A stretch of DNA of 44,641 nt from Chloroflexota bacterium. Its GTDB lineage: Bacteria > Chloroflexota > Dehalococcoidia > UBA2247 > RBG-13-53-26. The stretch's first letter is position 1. Each line of letters begins with the position of its first letter. The notes under the pieces were generated by a model. The model saw only the letters and a program-made list of their open reading frames with translations. It was not told where the DNA came from and did no database searches. Below, piece after piece: positions 1-8,802 of this stretch. Both the position numbers and the translations under genes were made by a program. The stretch covers positions 1-44,641 of the forward strand of contig JAPLHP010000030.1 in assembly GCA_026389585.1 (NCBI GenBank). Direction: 5' to 3'.

Positions 1-75
1 CCTTCCCCGGATCACCCTTGGAGGCATATGAGCTTGAGGTCTCTCAAACGCAAGGCTGCCTGGAACTATAGTTAG
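1..75 (+). pseudogene. 3' end of a probable IS transposase (partial, runs off the left edge)
   Basis: Frame 1 is open from the first base to a TAG at 73-75 and reads ...PSPDHPWRHMSL... The HPWR-type C-terminus is one I associate with some DDE/integrase-type transposases (IS21/IS481-like); this is recollection, not a search result. The repeated motif that follows at 89-136 fits the end of such an element. Only 24 codons are visible, so it may be the tail of an intact gene to the left or a fragment. Confidence 0.35.
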
Positions 76-85
76 CAGGAACCAA

Positions 86-140
86 TATGGGACATTTCTA
101 ATGAGTCAAGAAAGAGGTCATTTCTAAAGAGTCTTGACAG
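86..140. repeat. Tandem end repeats of an IS21/IS481-like element
   Basis: Two closely spaced direct copies of a 22-base unit are visible at 89-110 and 115-136. Both contain the core catttctaa-gagtc with one mismatch. Repeated gggacatttctaatgagt-like units just beyond a transposase stop codon are typical of the transposase-binding ends of IS21-type elements. The body of the element would lie left of the window. Confidence 0.4.
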
Positions 141-511
141 ACATACTCGTGGCTACATAATGCCGCCCACTCCGTTCCTGGATCGTGCCTGGCTGTCCCT
201 CAAATAGGGGGGAACTTCAGGCTAGTGCTTAGTTGCACGAATCAGCGTAACGACCGAGATTCTTCGCTGCGCTCAGAATGACACGGTCATGGGTGATCCT
301 TCTGCGGAAGGATGACACCCACTCTTGGTGATCATCCCGGCTCGCTCCTGAAGGAGAATAGTTTGTGAACTTCAAAGCTCCTCTTGAGATATGAATGTGA
401 GATCACACCAGTAGACTCTATCTTAGCTAGAAGGTAAAGCTGACGAATCCCGACAGGATATTCAGCAGCAACCTTTACAGGCCGCACAGCCACTGTAACA
501 AATCAAAAGAA
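141..511. other. Intergenic stretch with one dispersed-repeat copy
   Basis: No convincing gene is seen. The stretch holds one copy (222-284) of the repeat listed separately. The rest shows no terminator, RNA or coding signal that I can support, apart from the ribosome binding site of the next gene at its right end. Confidence 0.5.
222..284 (+). repeat. Dispersed 63-base repeat, copy A
   Basis: This segment matches 1526-1588 over its whole length with a handful of substitutions. Both carry the core gattcttcgctgcgctcag followed by aatgacac. The complement of the core gives the familiar spurious translation CHSERSEES found in intergenic repeats of many bacterial genomes. Copy A lacks the inverted right end that copy B has, so it is probably truncated. 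Confidence 0.7.
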
Positions 512-521
512 AGGAGACCAA

Positions 522-815
522 ATGCCACAGCAAACACTACTTCAAAAACTGGATGAGGCTCTGGCACGCGTTAGATTGCTTGAGAGAGAAAAGGATGAGG
601 CAATTACACGTGCTCGATCGCTGGAACATGATGCCAAGGAACTCAGAGGGTTAATAGCACTCGCAGAATCAAAGGCCGAGGAAATACTCAGGCCCGCATC
701 AGCCACTTCAGCCCCCGAAGATAGTAAATTCCCCACAACCGGTAAAGGGTTGCAGGAGCTGGTTGAAGAGGGAGCAATCAGGAATCAGGGTGACCTCAAA
801 CGACGTTACCCTTAA
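522..815 (+). CDS. Small coiled-coil protein, function unknown
   Basis: A 97-residue protein. The ATG is preceded by AAGGAG at 511-516 with 5 bases of spacing, which supports both the gene and the start. Residues 5-60 are charged and heptad-like (leucine, glutamate, lysine and arginine rich), consistent with a coiled coil. A short linker rich in Ala, Ser and Pro follows, then a basic C-terminus ending LKRRYP. No signal peptide or membrane segment is present. I do not recognise a family. A 7-bp hairpin (AGCATAG/CTATGCT) lies downstream at 898-916, but it has no T-run, so it is only a weak candidate for a transcript end. Confidence 0.6.
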   Translation: MPQQTLLQKLDEALARVRLLEREKDEAITRARSLEHDAKELRGLIALAESKAEEILRPASATSAPEDSKFPTTGKGLQELVEEGAIRNQGDLKRRYP

Positions 816-997
816 GGCTACCCTGCCTGCGTGAGTCCATGGTAGGCCAACGTATCAGTTTGTCAGTAATGAAACCGCTTCAAGGTGACGGCGGGGAAGC
901 ATAGGCCTTCTATGCTGTGGCATTTATGAAGTCTCTTACTAATGGGCAAGCAGGAACGGGGCTGAAACAGTAGGGGCACCAGAGAGACAGGCCTGCA

Positions 998-1507
998 CTA
1001 CAATTCCACAATGCGGACCTGGGCTTCACTTGACATAATATCGAGCAGGGCCACAGTCCCAGGCCCACAACGATAGTTGAGGAACGTGGGGCTGCCAGGG
1101 TTGACCATCAGAACCCGGTCATGTCGCTCTACGATGGTGCAATGATCATGACCGAATACTACAATGTCAGGGACATTGTAGTCACTTCCAACCCTAAGGG
1201 TCCCTGAACGCCATGACGCCACGGGGTATGGATAGGGCATTTCATGAATGAGCCATATTGTATGGTTCTCCAGCTTCAAGACGTGCTTCCACTTCACGCG
1301 CTCGTCTCTCAGCACTTCCCCGGAATCATCATCCCCTCTGGCAGCAAGCACCGGCGCAATAGCACTTAGTTCATCGAGAACCGAGGAGGTATAGATATCC
1401 CCAGCATGCAAGATAAGGTCAACCCCATCGAAGACGTGCTTTATACTGTGTGGCAGCTCCGACGCATCATCAGGGATATGTGTATCTGACAAGAGTCCAA
1501 TATGCAT
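998..1507 (-). CDS. YfcE/MJ0936-type metallophosphoesterase
   Basis: A 169-residue calcineurin-like phosphodiesterase of the compact YfcE/MJ0936 class, expected to be a cytosolic metal-dependent phosphodiesterase. Metal-binding blocks are visible in order: LLSDTHIPD at the N-terminus (D-x-H), HAGDIY near residue 35, RGDDD near 57 where the family usually has GN-x-D, FGHDHC (usually GHTH) near 120, and NPGSP near 137. The RGDDD variant replaces the usual Asn of the GN motif. The ATG has no clear Shine-Dalgarno sequence. A TATAGT hexamer at 1520-1525 (complement) could make a very short leader, and it sits at the edge of the repeat element 1526-1650. The physiological substrate cannot be told from sequence. 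Confidence 0.85.
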   Translation of the reverse strand: MHIGLLSDTHIPDDASELPHSIKHVFDGVDLILHAGDIYTSSVLDELSAIAPVLAARGDDDSGEVLRDERVKWKHVLKLENHTIWLIHEMPYPYPVASWRSGTLRVGSDYNVPDIVVFGHDHCTIVERHDRVLMVNPGSPTFLNYRCGPGTVALLDIMSSEAQVRIVEL

Positions 1508-1525
1508 TCAAATCACACAACTATA

Positions 1526-1650
1526 CTAGTGCCTGGTTGCACAAGTCAGCATAACAACCGAGATTCTTCGCTGCGCTCAGAATGACACAATGGGCAAGCG
1601 GGTCTCCTCCCACAAAGTAAATAACGCCTATTCCTGCAACTAAGCACCGG
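1526..1650. mobile_element. MITE-like element, copy B of the dispersed repeat
   Basis: The 63-base repeat (1526-1588) is followed by about 46 unique bases and an inverted end at 1635-1650 (tgcaactaagcaccgg). That end pairs with the left end 1526-1541 (ctagtgcctggttgca) at 12 of 16 positions. The resulting unit of about 125 bases with imperfect terminal inverted repeats fills the gap between the phosphoesterase start (1507) and the HAD gene stop (1664). It has no coding capacity. A frame of 87 codons crossing it on the minus strand is the usual CHSERSEES artefact. Confidence 0.5.
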
Positions 1651-1663
1651 AACAAGGGAATCA

Positions 1664-2338
1664 CTACCCTGAACGGATTCTCTGGCTAAACTCGGCCAGG
1701 TCATGGACGACAAAGTTTCCTTGTTCTTTACCCTGCCTGTCAAGATAGAAGGCGTGGATACCAAGTTGCCTTGGTACAACAAAATCGAAGGTGTAATGAT
1801 CCCCAACATGGGCCACTTGCTCAGGCTTCACAGCAAGCAGTTGGCATACCTTCAGGTAGACATCGGGGGTCTTCTTCACCTCACCGAAATCCGAGGCAGC
1901 GGAGAAGACACTCATAAAGTATGCCCTCACACCACAGGCCTCGAGTTCGATATCAGTAAACTCTCTCGAAGCATTTGAGGTCACAACAAGCTGATGCTCT
2001 TTGCCCAATAGCTCCAAGACTGCAGGTACCTCTGGAAAGGTCATTATCTCATGTTCGAGACTTTTCAATAGCCCATTCCAGTTCTCTCCCAGATCAAAGA
2101 ACCTGAACCAGTACTTGATGTCATACCACTCTCTTCTTCCTTCACCCAATTTGGCATATTCCTCAAACACACACTTCTTGGCCTGTTCCAGAGGTATTTT
2201 CTTTCTCAGGGAGTACAGTCCAGGGATACCTTCGCTCCAAACAAGCTCAGTAAACCTGCCTCCTGTAACGGTTCCGTTCATATCGAAAGAAACTACTTTC
2301 ACTGCAGGGACATCGTTCAACTTCAAATCACCTATCAT
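1664..2338 (-). CDS. HAD-superfamily hydrolase
   Basis: A 224-residue haloacid dehalogenase-like protein from the ATG at 2338. An in-frame TTG at 2374 would add 12 residues, and ribosome binding is weak for both. HAD blocks are visible: motif I VVSFDMNGTV near residues 16-25, motif II VVTSNAS, the motif III lysine in KKTPDVY, and motif IV HVGDHYTFD. Motif I has D-x-N in place of the usual D-x-D. The second Asp is the general acid in phosphatases, so plain phosphatase activity is uncertain; dehalogenase-type or other C-subclass chemistry is possible. It lies just behind the AOR gene on the same strand, suggesting co-transcription. Confidence 0.8.
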   Translation of the reverse strand: MIGDLKLNDVPAVKVVSFDMNGTVTGGRFTELVWSEGIPGLYSLRKKIPLEQAKKCVFEEYAKLGEGRREWYDIKYWFRFFDLGENWNGLLKSLEHEIMTFPEVPAVLELLGKEHQLVVTSNASREFTDIELEACGVRAYFMSVFSAASDFGEVKKTPDVYLKVCQLLAVKPEQVAHVGDHYTFDFVVPRQLGIHAFYLDRQGKEQGNFVVHDLAEFSQRIRSG

Positions 2339-2401
2339 GCAGACGCATGAATCTCTTCCAGACAAGTATACCAATCCATTTTGACCAGCCCTTCTGCCTC
2401 C

Positions 2402-4312
2402 TTAACCCTTTGCTATCAGGCCCTTGCCCTCCAGGTCATTGGCAACATCACCCAACCCCAGTTCCTCAAGTTTAGCCCTTGTCTGGAGCCCTGTCGCGAC
2501 GTCCCACTGCCTGAGCTGATAGTACTCGTCTTTCATCCTCTCAAACTCCGCCCTGTCAACTACCGCACCCTTCCGCGAGATCACCGCCCCTGCCTTTCCA
2601 GGTACTATGCACTCAGTGTTCGTCGAGTTCGCTTTTAAGGGCCTGATGTGCCAATCGTCGGGCAGTTTGTCATCTTCTCTGCCCCCACGCCCCTCTCTAA
2701 CCAGTATCGACCTCTGTAAATTGAAGACTCTCTCGCCGACACGGTAGAGTCCCTCTTCATCCACTTCATCACCGGTGACAGCCGAAAGGATCTGGCTTTC
2801 CAGCGTAGGATCGCCTACATGGTCACGGGAATGTTTGCTGTCCATGATAGGCCATACCCAGTCACAAAGGACAAGGCATTCCTTGGCATACTCCCGATCC
2901 TGGATCTTCCTGGCCGCCATGGCCTTCCCCTCCCACGTAGAGAAATCGGCGGCTATTTCACCTCCCCAGAATCTCTCAGCAATAGCACGCAGTACCCCGG
3001 TGGAGACATGAGCCTCCTTGACCTTGTTGACCCAGCTTACCCACTGGGCCAGAGGAAGACCAACGGCATGGAGTTGCTGTATGGGCTCCCTCGGCTCAGT
3101 GGCCCATAGCAGCGCTGTCGTAATATACAGTCTGGGATCGTATGGATCACTATGCCTGATCTGCGATTCCGCCCCGGTGCCTATGGAGCGGGCAGCTTTC
3201 GCCATGCCCTGAGCCAGGATATCTCCAAAGCCTTCCCGAAGCGATATCTTCCTGACGAGGGTCTCCATAAACTCCAGGCTGCCCAGGCTGGAGAGGGGTA
3301 TGCCGGTGTTCTCGTCGGTGAGTATGCCGGCTCTGTAACATCTGTTCAGCCAAGCCAGCATCATATCAATGGCCCATGTATCGATCCCATAGTCGTCACA
3401 GAGTCTATTGACGTAAAAGGGGACATCGTTCTGGCTGCCATAATATCTGTAGGCCCATGGCTGATAGAAAAGGGCTGACTGACACATGAACTTCCCCTTC
3501 TGCCCATTCTCAGCGCTGTGCACTACTCTGAGGCAGTTGCCCAGACAGCCATAGCAGGGGTCCTTCTTTGTTCCGGGCCCGGTTACCTGGAAATCCGTAC
3601 CCCATGCAGTGAAAACGCCTCTCTCCAATCCACGAAAGTATCTGGTCAGCTCTCCCAGTGTTTCCGGTTTGGCGATCTTCACCTGCCTCTTGTCACCTTC
3701 TACCACAATGGCCTTTAGCTTCTTTGAACCCATTACAGCTCCCAGTCCCCCGGAGCCGCTGGCATCATTATCAGCGAGCATACTGGCCATGGTAACCATG
3801 TTTTCACCAGCAGGGCCTATGGATACTACTCGCGCCGAGCTTCCCAATCTGGTTTTCAGGGTTTGCCTCGTCTCAATGGCCCCTTTTCCCCATACCGCAG
3901 AGGCATCGTTCAATTCAGCCATACCATCGTGAAGAAAAAGGTAAACCGGACTTTCCGACTTGCCCTGAACCACAATGGCATCGTAGCCAGCGAATTTTAG
4001 CTCGGCTCCCCACCGTCCCCCCAGGTTGCTGTAGCAGAACTGCTGAGGGGTGGGCACAGGTGATTTTCCACAGATGGTCCACCTCGATCCACCCAGTACC
4101 GGGATTCCCGCCAAGGGGCCATTGGCAAATATCAGCCTGTTTGCCGGATCAAAGGCATTAACCTCTGGCGGAACCTCATCCCAGTAGACCTTAGCAGCAA
4201 GGCCTCTTCCTCCAAGAAATCTGCCAGCGTAGTCCATCGTGGAGACCTCACTGGTATTCCCCGAGGACAAATCCACCTTCAGTATCTTTCCGGCATATCC
4301 GAATGCAGACAA
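2402..4312 (-). CDS. aor: Tungsten-containing aldehyde:ferredoxin oxidoreductase (AOR family)
   Basis: A 636-residue cytosolic AOR-family enzyme, expected to oxidise aldehydes to acids (or work in reverse) with a bis-tungstopterin and one [4Fe-4S] cluster, passing electrons to ferredoxin. The N-terminal YAGKILKVDL block, the pterin-binding stretch FCYSNLGGRWGAELKFAGYD near 92-111 and the second pterin block DDYGIDTW near 306-313 are typical. Cluster ligands are visible as C253-x2-C256-x3-C260 (DPCYGCLGNC), with C483 (VLCDW) as the probable fourth. Length is normal. The start is TTG, with no better ATG nearby. A perfect TATAAT lies at 4362-4367 (complement), about 50 bases upstream, without a clear -35. 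The true aldehyde substrate is not predictable. Confidence 0.93.
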   Translation of the reverse strand: MSAFGYAGKILKVDLSSGNTSEVSTMDYAGRFLGGRGLAAKVYWDEVPPEVNAFDPANRLIFANGPLAGIPVLGGSRWTICGKSPVPTPQQFCYSNLGGRWGAELKFAGYDAIVVQGKSESPVYLFLHDGMAELNDASAVWGKGAIETRQTLKTRLGSSARVVSIGPAGENMVTMASMLADNDASGSGGLGAVMGSKKLKAIVVEGDKRQVKIAKPETLGELTRYFRGLERGVFTAWGTDFQVTGPGTKKDPCYGCLGNCLRVVHSAENGQKGKFMCQSALFYQPWAYRYYGSQNDVPFYVNRLCDDYGIDTWAIDMMLAWLNRCYRAGILTDENTGIPLSSLGSLEFMETLVRKISLREGFGDILAQGMAKAARSIGTGAESQIRHSDPYDPRLYITTALLWATEPREPIQQLHAVGLPLAQWVSWVNKVKEAHVSTGVLRAIAERFWGGEIAADFSTWEGKAMAARKIQDREYAKECLVLCDWVWPIMDSKHSRDHVGDPTLESQILSAVTGDEVDEEGLYRVGERVFNLQRSILVREGRGGREDDKLPDDWHIRPLKANSTNTECIVPGKAGAVISRKGAVVDRAEFERMKDEYYQLRQWDVATGLQTRAKLEELGLGDVANDLEGKGLIAKG

Positions 4313-4479
4313 TTGCTACCCCGCCATTCAAAGATGTTCTGGCTTCCAGAGTACTGCTTAAATTATACACTTCCAGAGCACGCATCTCGTCCTGATCTGT
4401 AGATATAGATAAAGGTTGATAACAACAAAAGCGCCTTGCATCAGAGCCGCATGTTGCCTATCATTATTTAATAAGCCGC

Positions 4480-5229
4480 ATGACAACTTGCCCCCAGAAC
4501 TCGACTGACCCTCAGGATGGAGGGCCTACGAACGGTCACAGACTGAAGGTCGGGGATTCGCATATTTACTTCCGTAAGGCAGGCAGTGGCCCACCAGTGG
4601 TCCTATTACATGGCGGCTCCAGTGACTCAAGCGACTGGATAGAAACTATGGCTGCCCTTTCAATCACTCATACTTTATACGCTCCCGACCTTGCAGGGTA
4701 TGGTTCGAGCGATAGAAATGAGGATGGCTACCGTCTATCTGACTTCGTGGAATCCACTGTAGAGTTCCTTCGAACTCTGGGCGTAGATTCCGCCGTAATG
4801 GTAGGCCACTCCCTGGGCGGGAGGATAGGTCTGGAAATTGCTTTTCTTCACCCCCAGATGGTGAGCAGACTTGTGCTCATTGATACAGCAGGATTCAGCA
4901 AGCTGGGTCGATTGGGAAGCTTCCTGGGCAGTGCTTCTTGGAGTCTGCGCAGGTTAATGCGCCACCCACAACCATACCCCAGATTCATTAAGGAGAATGG
5001 GGCATATGCAGACTGGATGTGCCTGGATAAGCTGTCCGAGCTCAAAGTGCCAACCCTCATGGTATGGAGCCGTTATGATCCCTACTATCCCCTGGCTGGG
5101 GCCATCAAAGCCAAGCAGTTGATACCACAGGCACGATTGGAGGTCTTCCCTGGGTATGGCCATGCCCCTCACCGAAAGGAACGGGATTCCTTCAACAGGA
5201 TATTGCTGGCTTTCCTTGCTCAGAGTTAG
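4480..5229 (+). CDS. Alpha/beta-fold hydrolase
   Basis: A 249-residue alpha/beta hydrolase. The oxyanion block LLHGG is at 42-46, the nucleophile elbow GHSLGG at 109-114 (S111), the acid is D200 in SRYDPYY, and the base is H228 in GYGHAPH. The triad is therefore complete. The lid between strands 6 and 7 is short, unlike that of large lipases. No signal peptide is seen, so it is cytosolic. It diverges from the AOR gene across 167 bases. A TTGCAT/TATCAT pair (4436-4441 and 4459-4464, 17-base spacing) would start transcription about 9 bases before the ATG. Ester, lactone or C-C hydrolase activity cannot be separated by sequence alone. Confidence 0.88.
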   Translation: MTTCPQNSTDPQDGGPTNGHRLKVGDSHIYFRKAGSGPPVVLLHGGSSDSSDWIETMAALSITHTLYAPDLAGYGSSDRNEDGYRLSDFVESTVEFLRTLGVDSAVMVGHSLGGRIGLEIAFLHPQMVSRLVLIDTAGFSKLGRLGSFLGSASWSLRRLMRHPQPYPRFIKENGAYADWMCLDKLSELKVPTLMVWSRYDPYYPLAGAIKAKQLIPQARLEVFPGYGHAPHRKERDSFNRILLAFLAQS

Positions 5230-5352
5230 AGACAGCATCCTTGCTCATCTCCCGTACATTGATGTATCATTAGCAACAAGAAGCAAAAGAGATGCCTATT
5301 TTTCACTCTGGCCTGGCAGCAGTCTGGAGTTGGTAGATAAAAGGAGAGATGG

Positions 5353-6024
5353 ATGGAGCAAGTAGAGTTGCGGGCCACTGGCCGCAAACTTCTGGGCAAA
5401 AAGGTTAGATTTCTACGCCGCCAGGGTATAACCCCGGTGCACCTGTTTGGTCACGACACTGAGCCACTGGCTCTACAGTGCGACACAACACAGCTTGAGC
5501 ATGTATTGGCTCACTCTGGTAAGACAAGGCTCATTGGTCTCAAACTGGACAGAGCCAAGAAGTTGAGAAGCGTTGTTGTTCGCGAGGTCCAGAAGCATCC
5601 GCTGTCTGGTGAGATAATACACGTGGACTTCTACCAGGTCAGCATGACAGAGAAGATAAAGGTTGACGTTCCCATCACTCTGATTGGAGAGGCGCCAGCT
5701 TTGAGATTAAAGGGAACCATGCTGGTACGCGAACTGAGCAGACTTAATGTTGAATGCCTCCCTGACAGTATTCCGGCAAATGTCCAGGTAGACATAAGCT
5801 CTCTTGCAGAAGAAGACCAATCCATTCACGTGAAAGACATCTCGCTCGCTGAGGGTATTACCGTTCTAGACGACCCTGAGCACGTTATAGTGCGAGTTGC
5901 GCTGCTGGCCATCGAGAAGGTGGAAAAGGTGGAGAAGGTGGTAGAGGCAGAGGCAGTGACTGAGGGTGCTGCTGAAGCAGCCCCAACGCCTGTAGAGGAA
6001 GCCAAAGAGAAGAAAGAGAAGTAG
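5353..6024 (+). CDS. rplY: 50S ribosomal protein L25 (CTC/TL5 long form)
   Basis: A 223-residue L25 of the general stress protein CTC type, which binds 5S rRNA in the large ribosomal subunit. The N-terminal 5S-binding barrel (ELRATGRKLLGKKVRFLRRQG, then VREVQKHPLSGEIIHVDFYQV) fills residues 1-95. The second TL5 domain (VDVPITLIGEAPALR onward) covers about 96-185. A low-complexity acidic and lysine-rich tail with repeated EKVEKV ends the protein. The ATG at 5353 has AAGGAGAG at 5341-5348. A short hairpin followed by TTTT lies just past the stop. Confidence 0.95.
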   Translation: MEQVELRATGRKLLGKKVRFLRRQGITPVHLFGHDTEPLALQCDTTQLEHVLAHSGKTRLIGLKLDRAKKLRSVVVREVQKHPLSGEIIHVDFYQVSMTEKIKVDVPITLIGEAPALRLKGTMLVRELSRLNVECLPDSIPANVQVDISSLAEEDQSIHVKDISLAEGITVLDDPEHVIVRVALLAIEKVEKVEKVVEAEAVTEGAAEAAPTPVEEAKEKKEK

Positions 6025-6044
6025 AGAGGAACTCTCTGCATTTT
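6023..6044 (+). terminator. Possible terminator after rplY
   Basis: AGAGAG (6023-6028), loop GAA, CTCTCT (6032-6037), then GCATTTT. The stem is six pairs and the T-run is short, so this is a weak intrinsic terminator. Its position at the rplY stop and before the convergent tautomerase gene is what one expects. Confidence 0.35.
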
Positions 6045-6050
6045 CCAGAT

Positions 6051-6239
6051 CTACTTGGTATCAGAGGCAAGCACTCCGCCTATGGCCCAGTTTTCCTTGG
6101 CCACATCCTCAAAAATAACTATAGTAGCATCAGGTGTGGTGTGAGCCACACCTACTACAGCCTCGGTGATACGTTTGGCAAGCTCCGCCTTCTGAGCATG
6201 GGTTCTGCCTGGCCACATTTCTACTCTTATTATTGGCAT
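6051..6239 (-). CDS. 4-oxalocrotonate tautomerase-family protein
   Basis: A 62-residue protein of the 4-oxalocrotonate tautomerase class, which works as a small oligomeric cytosolic enzyme using the amino group of Pro-1 as base. Pro follows the initiator Met (MPIIRVEMWPGRT). The EKAELAKRITEAV-type helix is present (here QKAELAKRITEAV). An Arg near residue 12 and the closing block VIFEDVAKENWAIGG match the family. Length is standard. The ATG has GGAGGTG six bases upstream. It stands alone between convergent rplY and divergent rpsP, so no pathway is indicated. Confidence 0.9.
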   Translation of the reverse strand: MPIIRVEMWPGRTHAQKAELAKRITEAVVGVAHTTPDATIVIFEDVAKENWAIGGVLASDTK

Positions 6240-6405
6240 GATAACACCTCCGTATTCCTCAAGTTCACTTGACCCCGACTATCTAAATGGTATTTTATCA
6301 TAAGAGCTACTAACTCAGATGCTGTCTTGTGCTAGGACATAGTATCCATTCCAAAAGCCTGGTTGAACAGAAACTCTTTAGAATATTCCGCTGTACACAT
6401 CAATG

Positions 6406-6434
6406 TTGACAATTTGTGAATAACGCCTGATAAT
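6406..6434 (+). promoter_or_regulatory. Promoter of rpsP, implying a leaderless transcript
   Basis: TTGACA at 6406-6411, a 17-base spacer and GATAAT at 6429-6434 form a near-consensus sigma-70 promoter. Transcription would begin about 6440-6442, only two to four bases before the rpsP ATG at 6444, and no Shine-Dalgarno sequence precedes that ATG. Confidence 0.7.
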
Positions 6435-6443
6435 ACAAGCACT

Positions 6444-6731
6444 ATGGTAAGAATGAGACTTCAAAGAGTGGGAGCCAAGAACCAACCTAGTTATCGCGTG
6501 GTGGTAATAGATTCTCGATCACCTAGAGACGGTGCCTATTTAGAGAGACTCGGACACTATAATCCTCTGACCGATCCAGAGACGGTGGTTATCGACCAAG
6601 CAGGGGCACTCAAGTGGCTACAGCGTGGCGCCCAGCCGAGCGAGGCAGTGGCCAGATTGCTCTCAAAGCTGGGGGTCGTCAATAAGCCCCAGGCCGTTAA
6701 AGCCAGCCAAGCCAACCAAGGGGTAGCATGA
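6444..6731 (+). CDS. rpsP: 30S ribosomal protein S16
   Basis: A 95-residue S16 of the small ribosomal subunit. The N-terminus MVRMRLQRVGAKNQPSYRVV and the block DSRSPRDGAYLERLGHYNP are diagnostic. The start matches the usual S16 start, so the very short or absent leader seen from the promoter at 6406-6434 is unlikely to be a start-site error. The stop codon overlaps the ATG of the KH-domain gene (ATGA at 6728-6731), a standard rpsP-khpA pair with translational coupling. Confidence 0.97.
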   Translation: MVRMRLQRVGAKNQPSYRVVVIDSRSPRDGAYLERLGHYNPLTDPETVVIDQAGALKWLQRGAQPSEAVARLLSKLGVVNKPQAVKASQANQGVA

Positions 6732-6955
6732 AGGACCTGGTAGAATACATTGCCAAGTCTATAGTGACGCTGCCCGATGCTGTGGTCGTAAACGAAGAGA
6801 GCAGCGCTGGTAACGTCATCCTCAAGCTTCAGGTGGCCACAGAGGACAGAGGTAGGGTCATCGGGAAGCTGGGAAGGGTGGCCCAAGCAATGCGCACCTT
6901 ACTCAGGGTGGCGGCAGTACGGGAAGGGGTTCGAGTTCAACTCGAAATCCTCTAG
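6728..6955 (+). CDS. khpA: KH-domain RNA-binding protein (KhpA/YlqC family)
   Basis: A 75-residue single KH domain. The RNA-binding GxxG loop is visible in VIGKLGRVAQAMRTLL. The gene overlaps rpsP by four bases. KhpA-type proteins are small RNA-binding proteins encoded next to rpsP in many bacteria. The 3' end of the gene contains a perfect palindrome (TTCGAGTT-C-AACTCGAA, 6930-6946). The stop codon lies in one arm of a second inverted repeat (6951-6972) shared with the convergent atpC stop. Confidence 0.93.
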   Translation: MKDLVEYIAKSIVTLPDAVVVNEESSAGNVILKLQVATEDRGRVIGKLGRVAQAMRTLLRVAAVREGVRVQLEIL

Positions 6956-6972
6956 GTTTGAAAGCCCCTAGA
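6930..6972. terminator. Paired hairpins between convergent khpA and atpC
   Basis: TTCGAGTT/AACTCGAA (6930-6946) is followed by TCTAGG (6951-6956) and CCTAGA (6967-6972) with a 10-base loop. The two TAG stop codons of khpA and atpC fall in the two arms of the second repeat. No clear T-run follows on either strand. A bidirectional transcript end is plausible but unproven. Confidence 0.35.
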
Positions 6973-7393
6973 TAGACTTCCTTTCCTTCCTTCTTCTTCG
7001 CCCAGCAACTTTGAGACGAGCCAGAGATCTCCGCAGGGCAGCCTCTGCGTTCGCAAGATCTACTCCCTCTCCGGGGTGTTTGAGTTGCTCTTCAGCCCGT
7101 TGCTTGGCAGCCTCAGCACGAGCTGCATCAATATCATCAGCACGCTCAGCAGTATCAGCCAGAACTACCACTTTATTGTCCAGCACCTCAAGAAAGCCGC
7201 CGCTTACAACCATAAAGATCTCTTCACCAGATCGTCTAATGCAGAGTTCACCAGGCTCAAGCATGGTCATGAAAGCAGCATGATGAGGCAAGACAGCGAA
7301 CTGTCCCATCACCCCTGGAGCGATCACAGTATCCGCCTCGCCAGAGTACACCGGGCCCTCTGCAGTGACAATCTCTAATTTCAGTATGGCCAT
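6968..7393 (-). CDS. atpC: ATP synthase F1 subunit epsilon
   Basis: A 141-residue epsilon subunit of the F1 central stalk. The N-terminal beta-sandwich has typical blocks (EIVTAEGPVYSGEADTVIAPG, then GQFAVLPHHAAFMTML). The C-terminal helical hairpin (DDIDAARAEAAKQRAEEQL onward) is present, so the inhibitory C-terminal domain is retained. The ATG follows the atpD stop by two bases, indicating coupled translation. It is the last gene of the operon. Confidence 0.96.
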   Translation of the reverse strand: MAILKLEIVTAEGPVYSGEADTVIAPGVMGQFAVLPHHAAFMTMLEPGELCIRRSGEEIFMVVSGGFLEVLDNKVVVLADTAERADDIDAARAEAAKQRAEEQLKHPGEGVDLANAEAALRRSLARLKVAGRRRRKERKSI

Positions 7394-7395
7394 GA

Positions 7396-8802
<1,407 letters not shown>

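Noticed and set aside
898-916. Hairpin AGCATAG-gcctt-CTATGCT as a terminator
   Set aside because: It has no T-run on either side; kept only as a remark in the gene entry.
1546-1809. 87-codon minus-strand frame ending CHSERSEESRLLC
   Set aside because: It crosses the dispersed repeat and the 3' end of the HAD gene; the CHSERSEES tail is a well-known repeat artefact.
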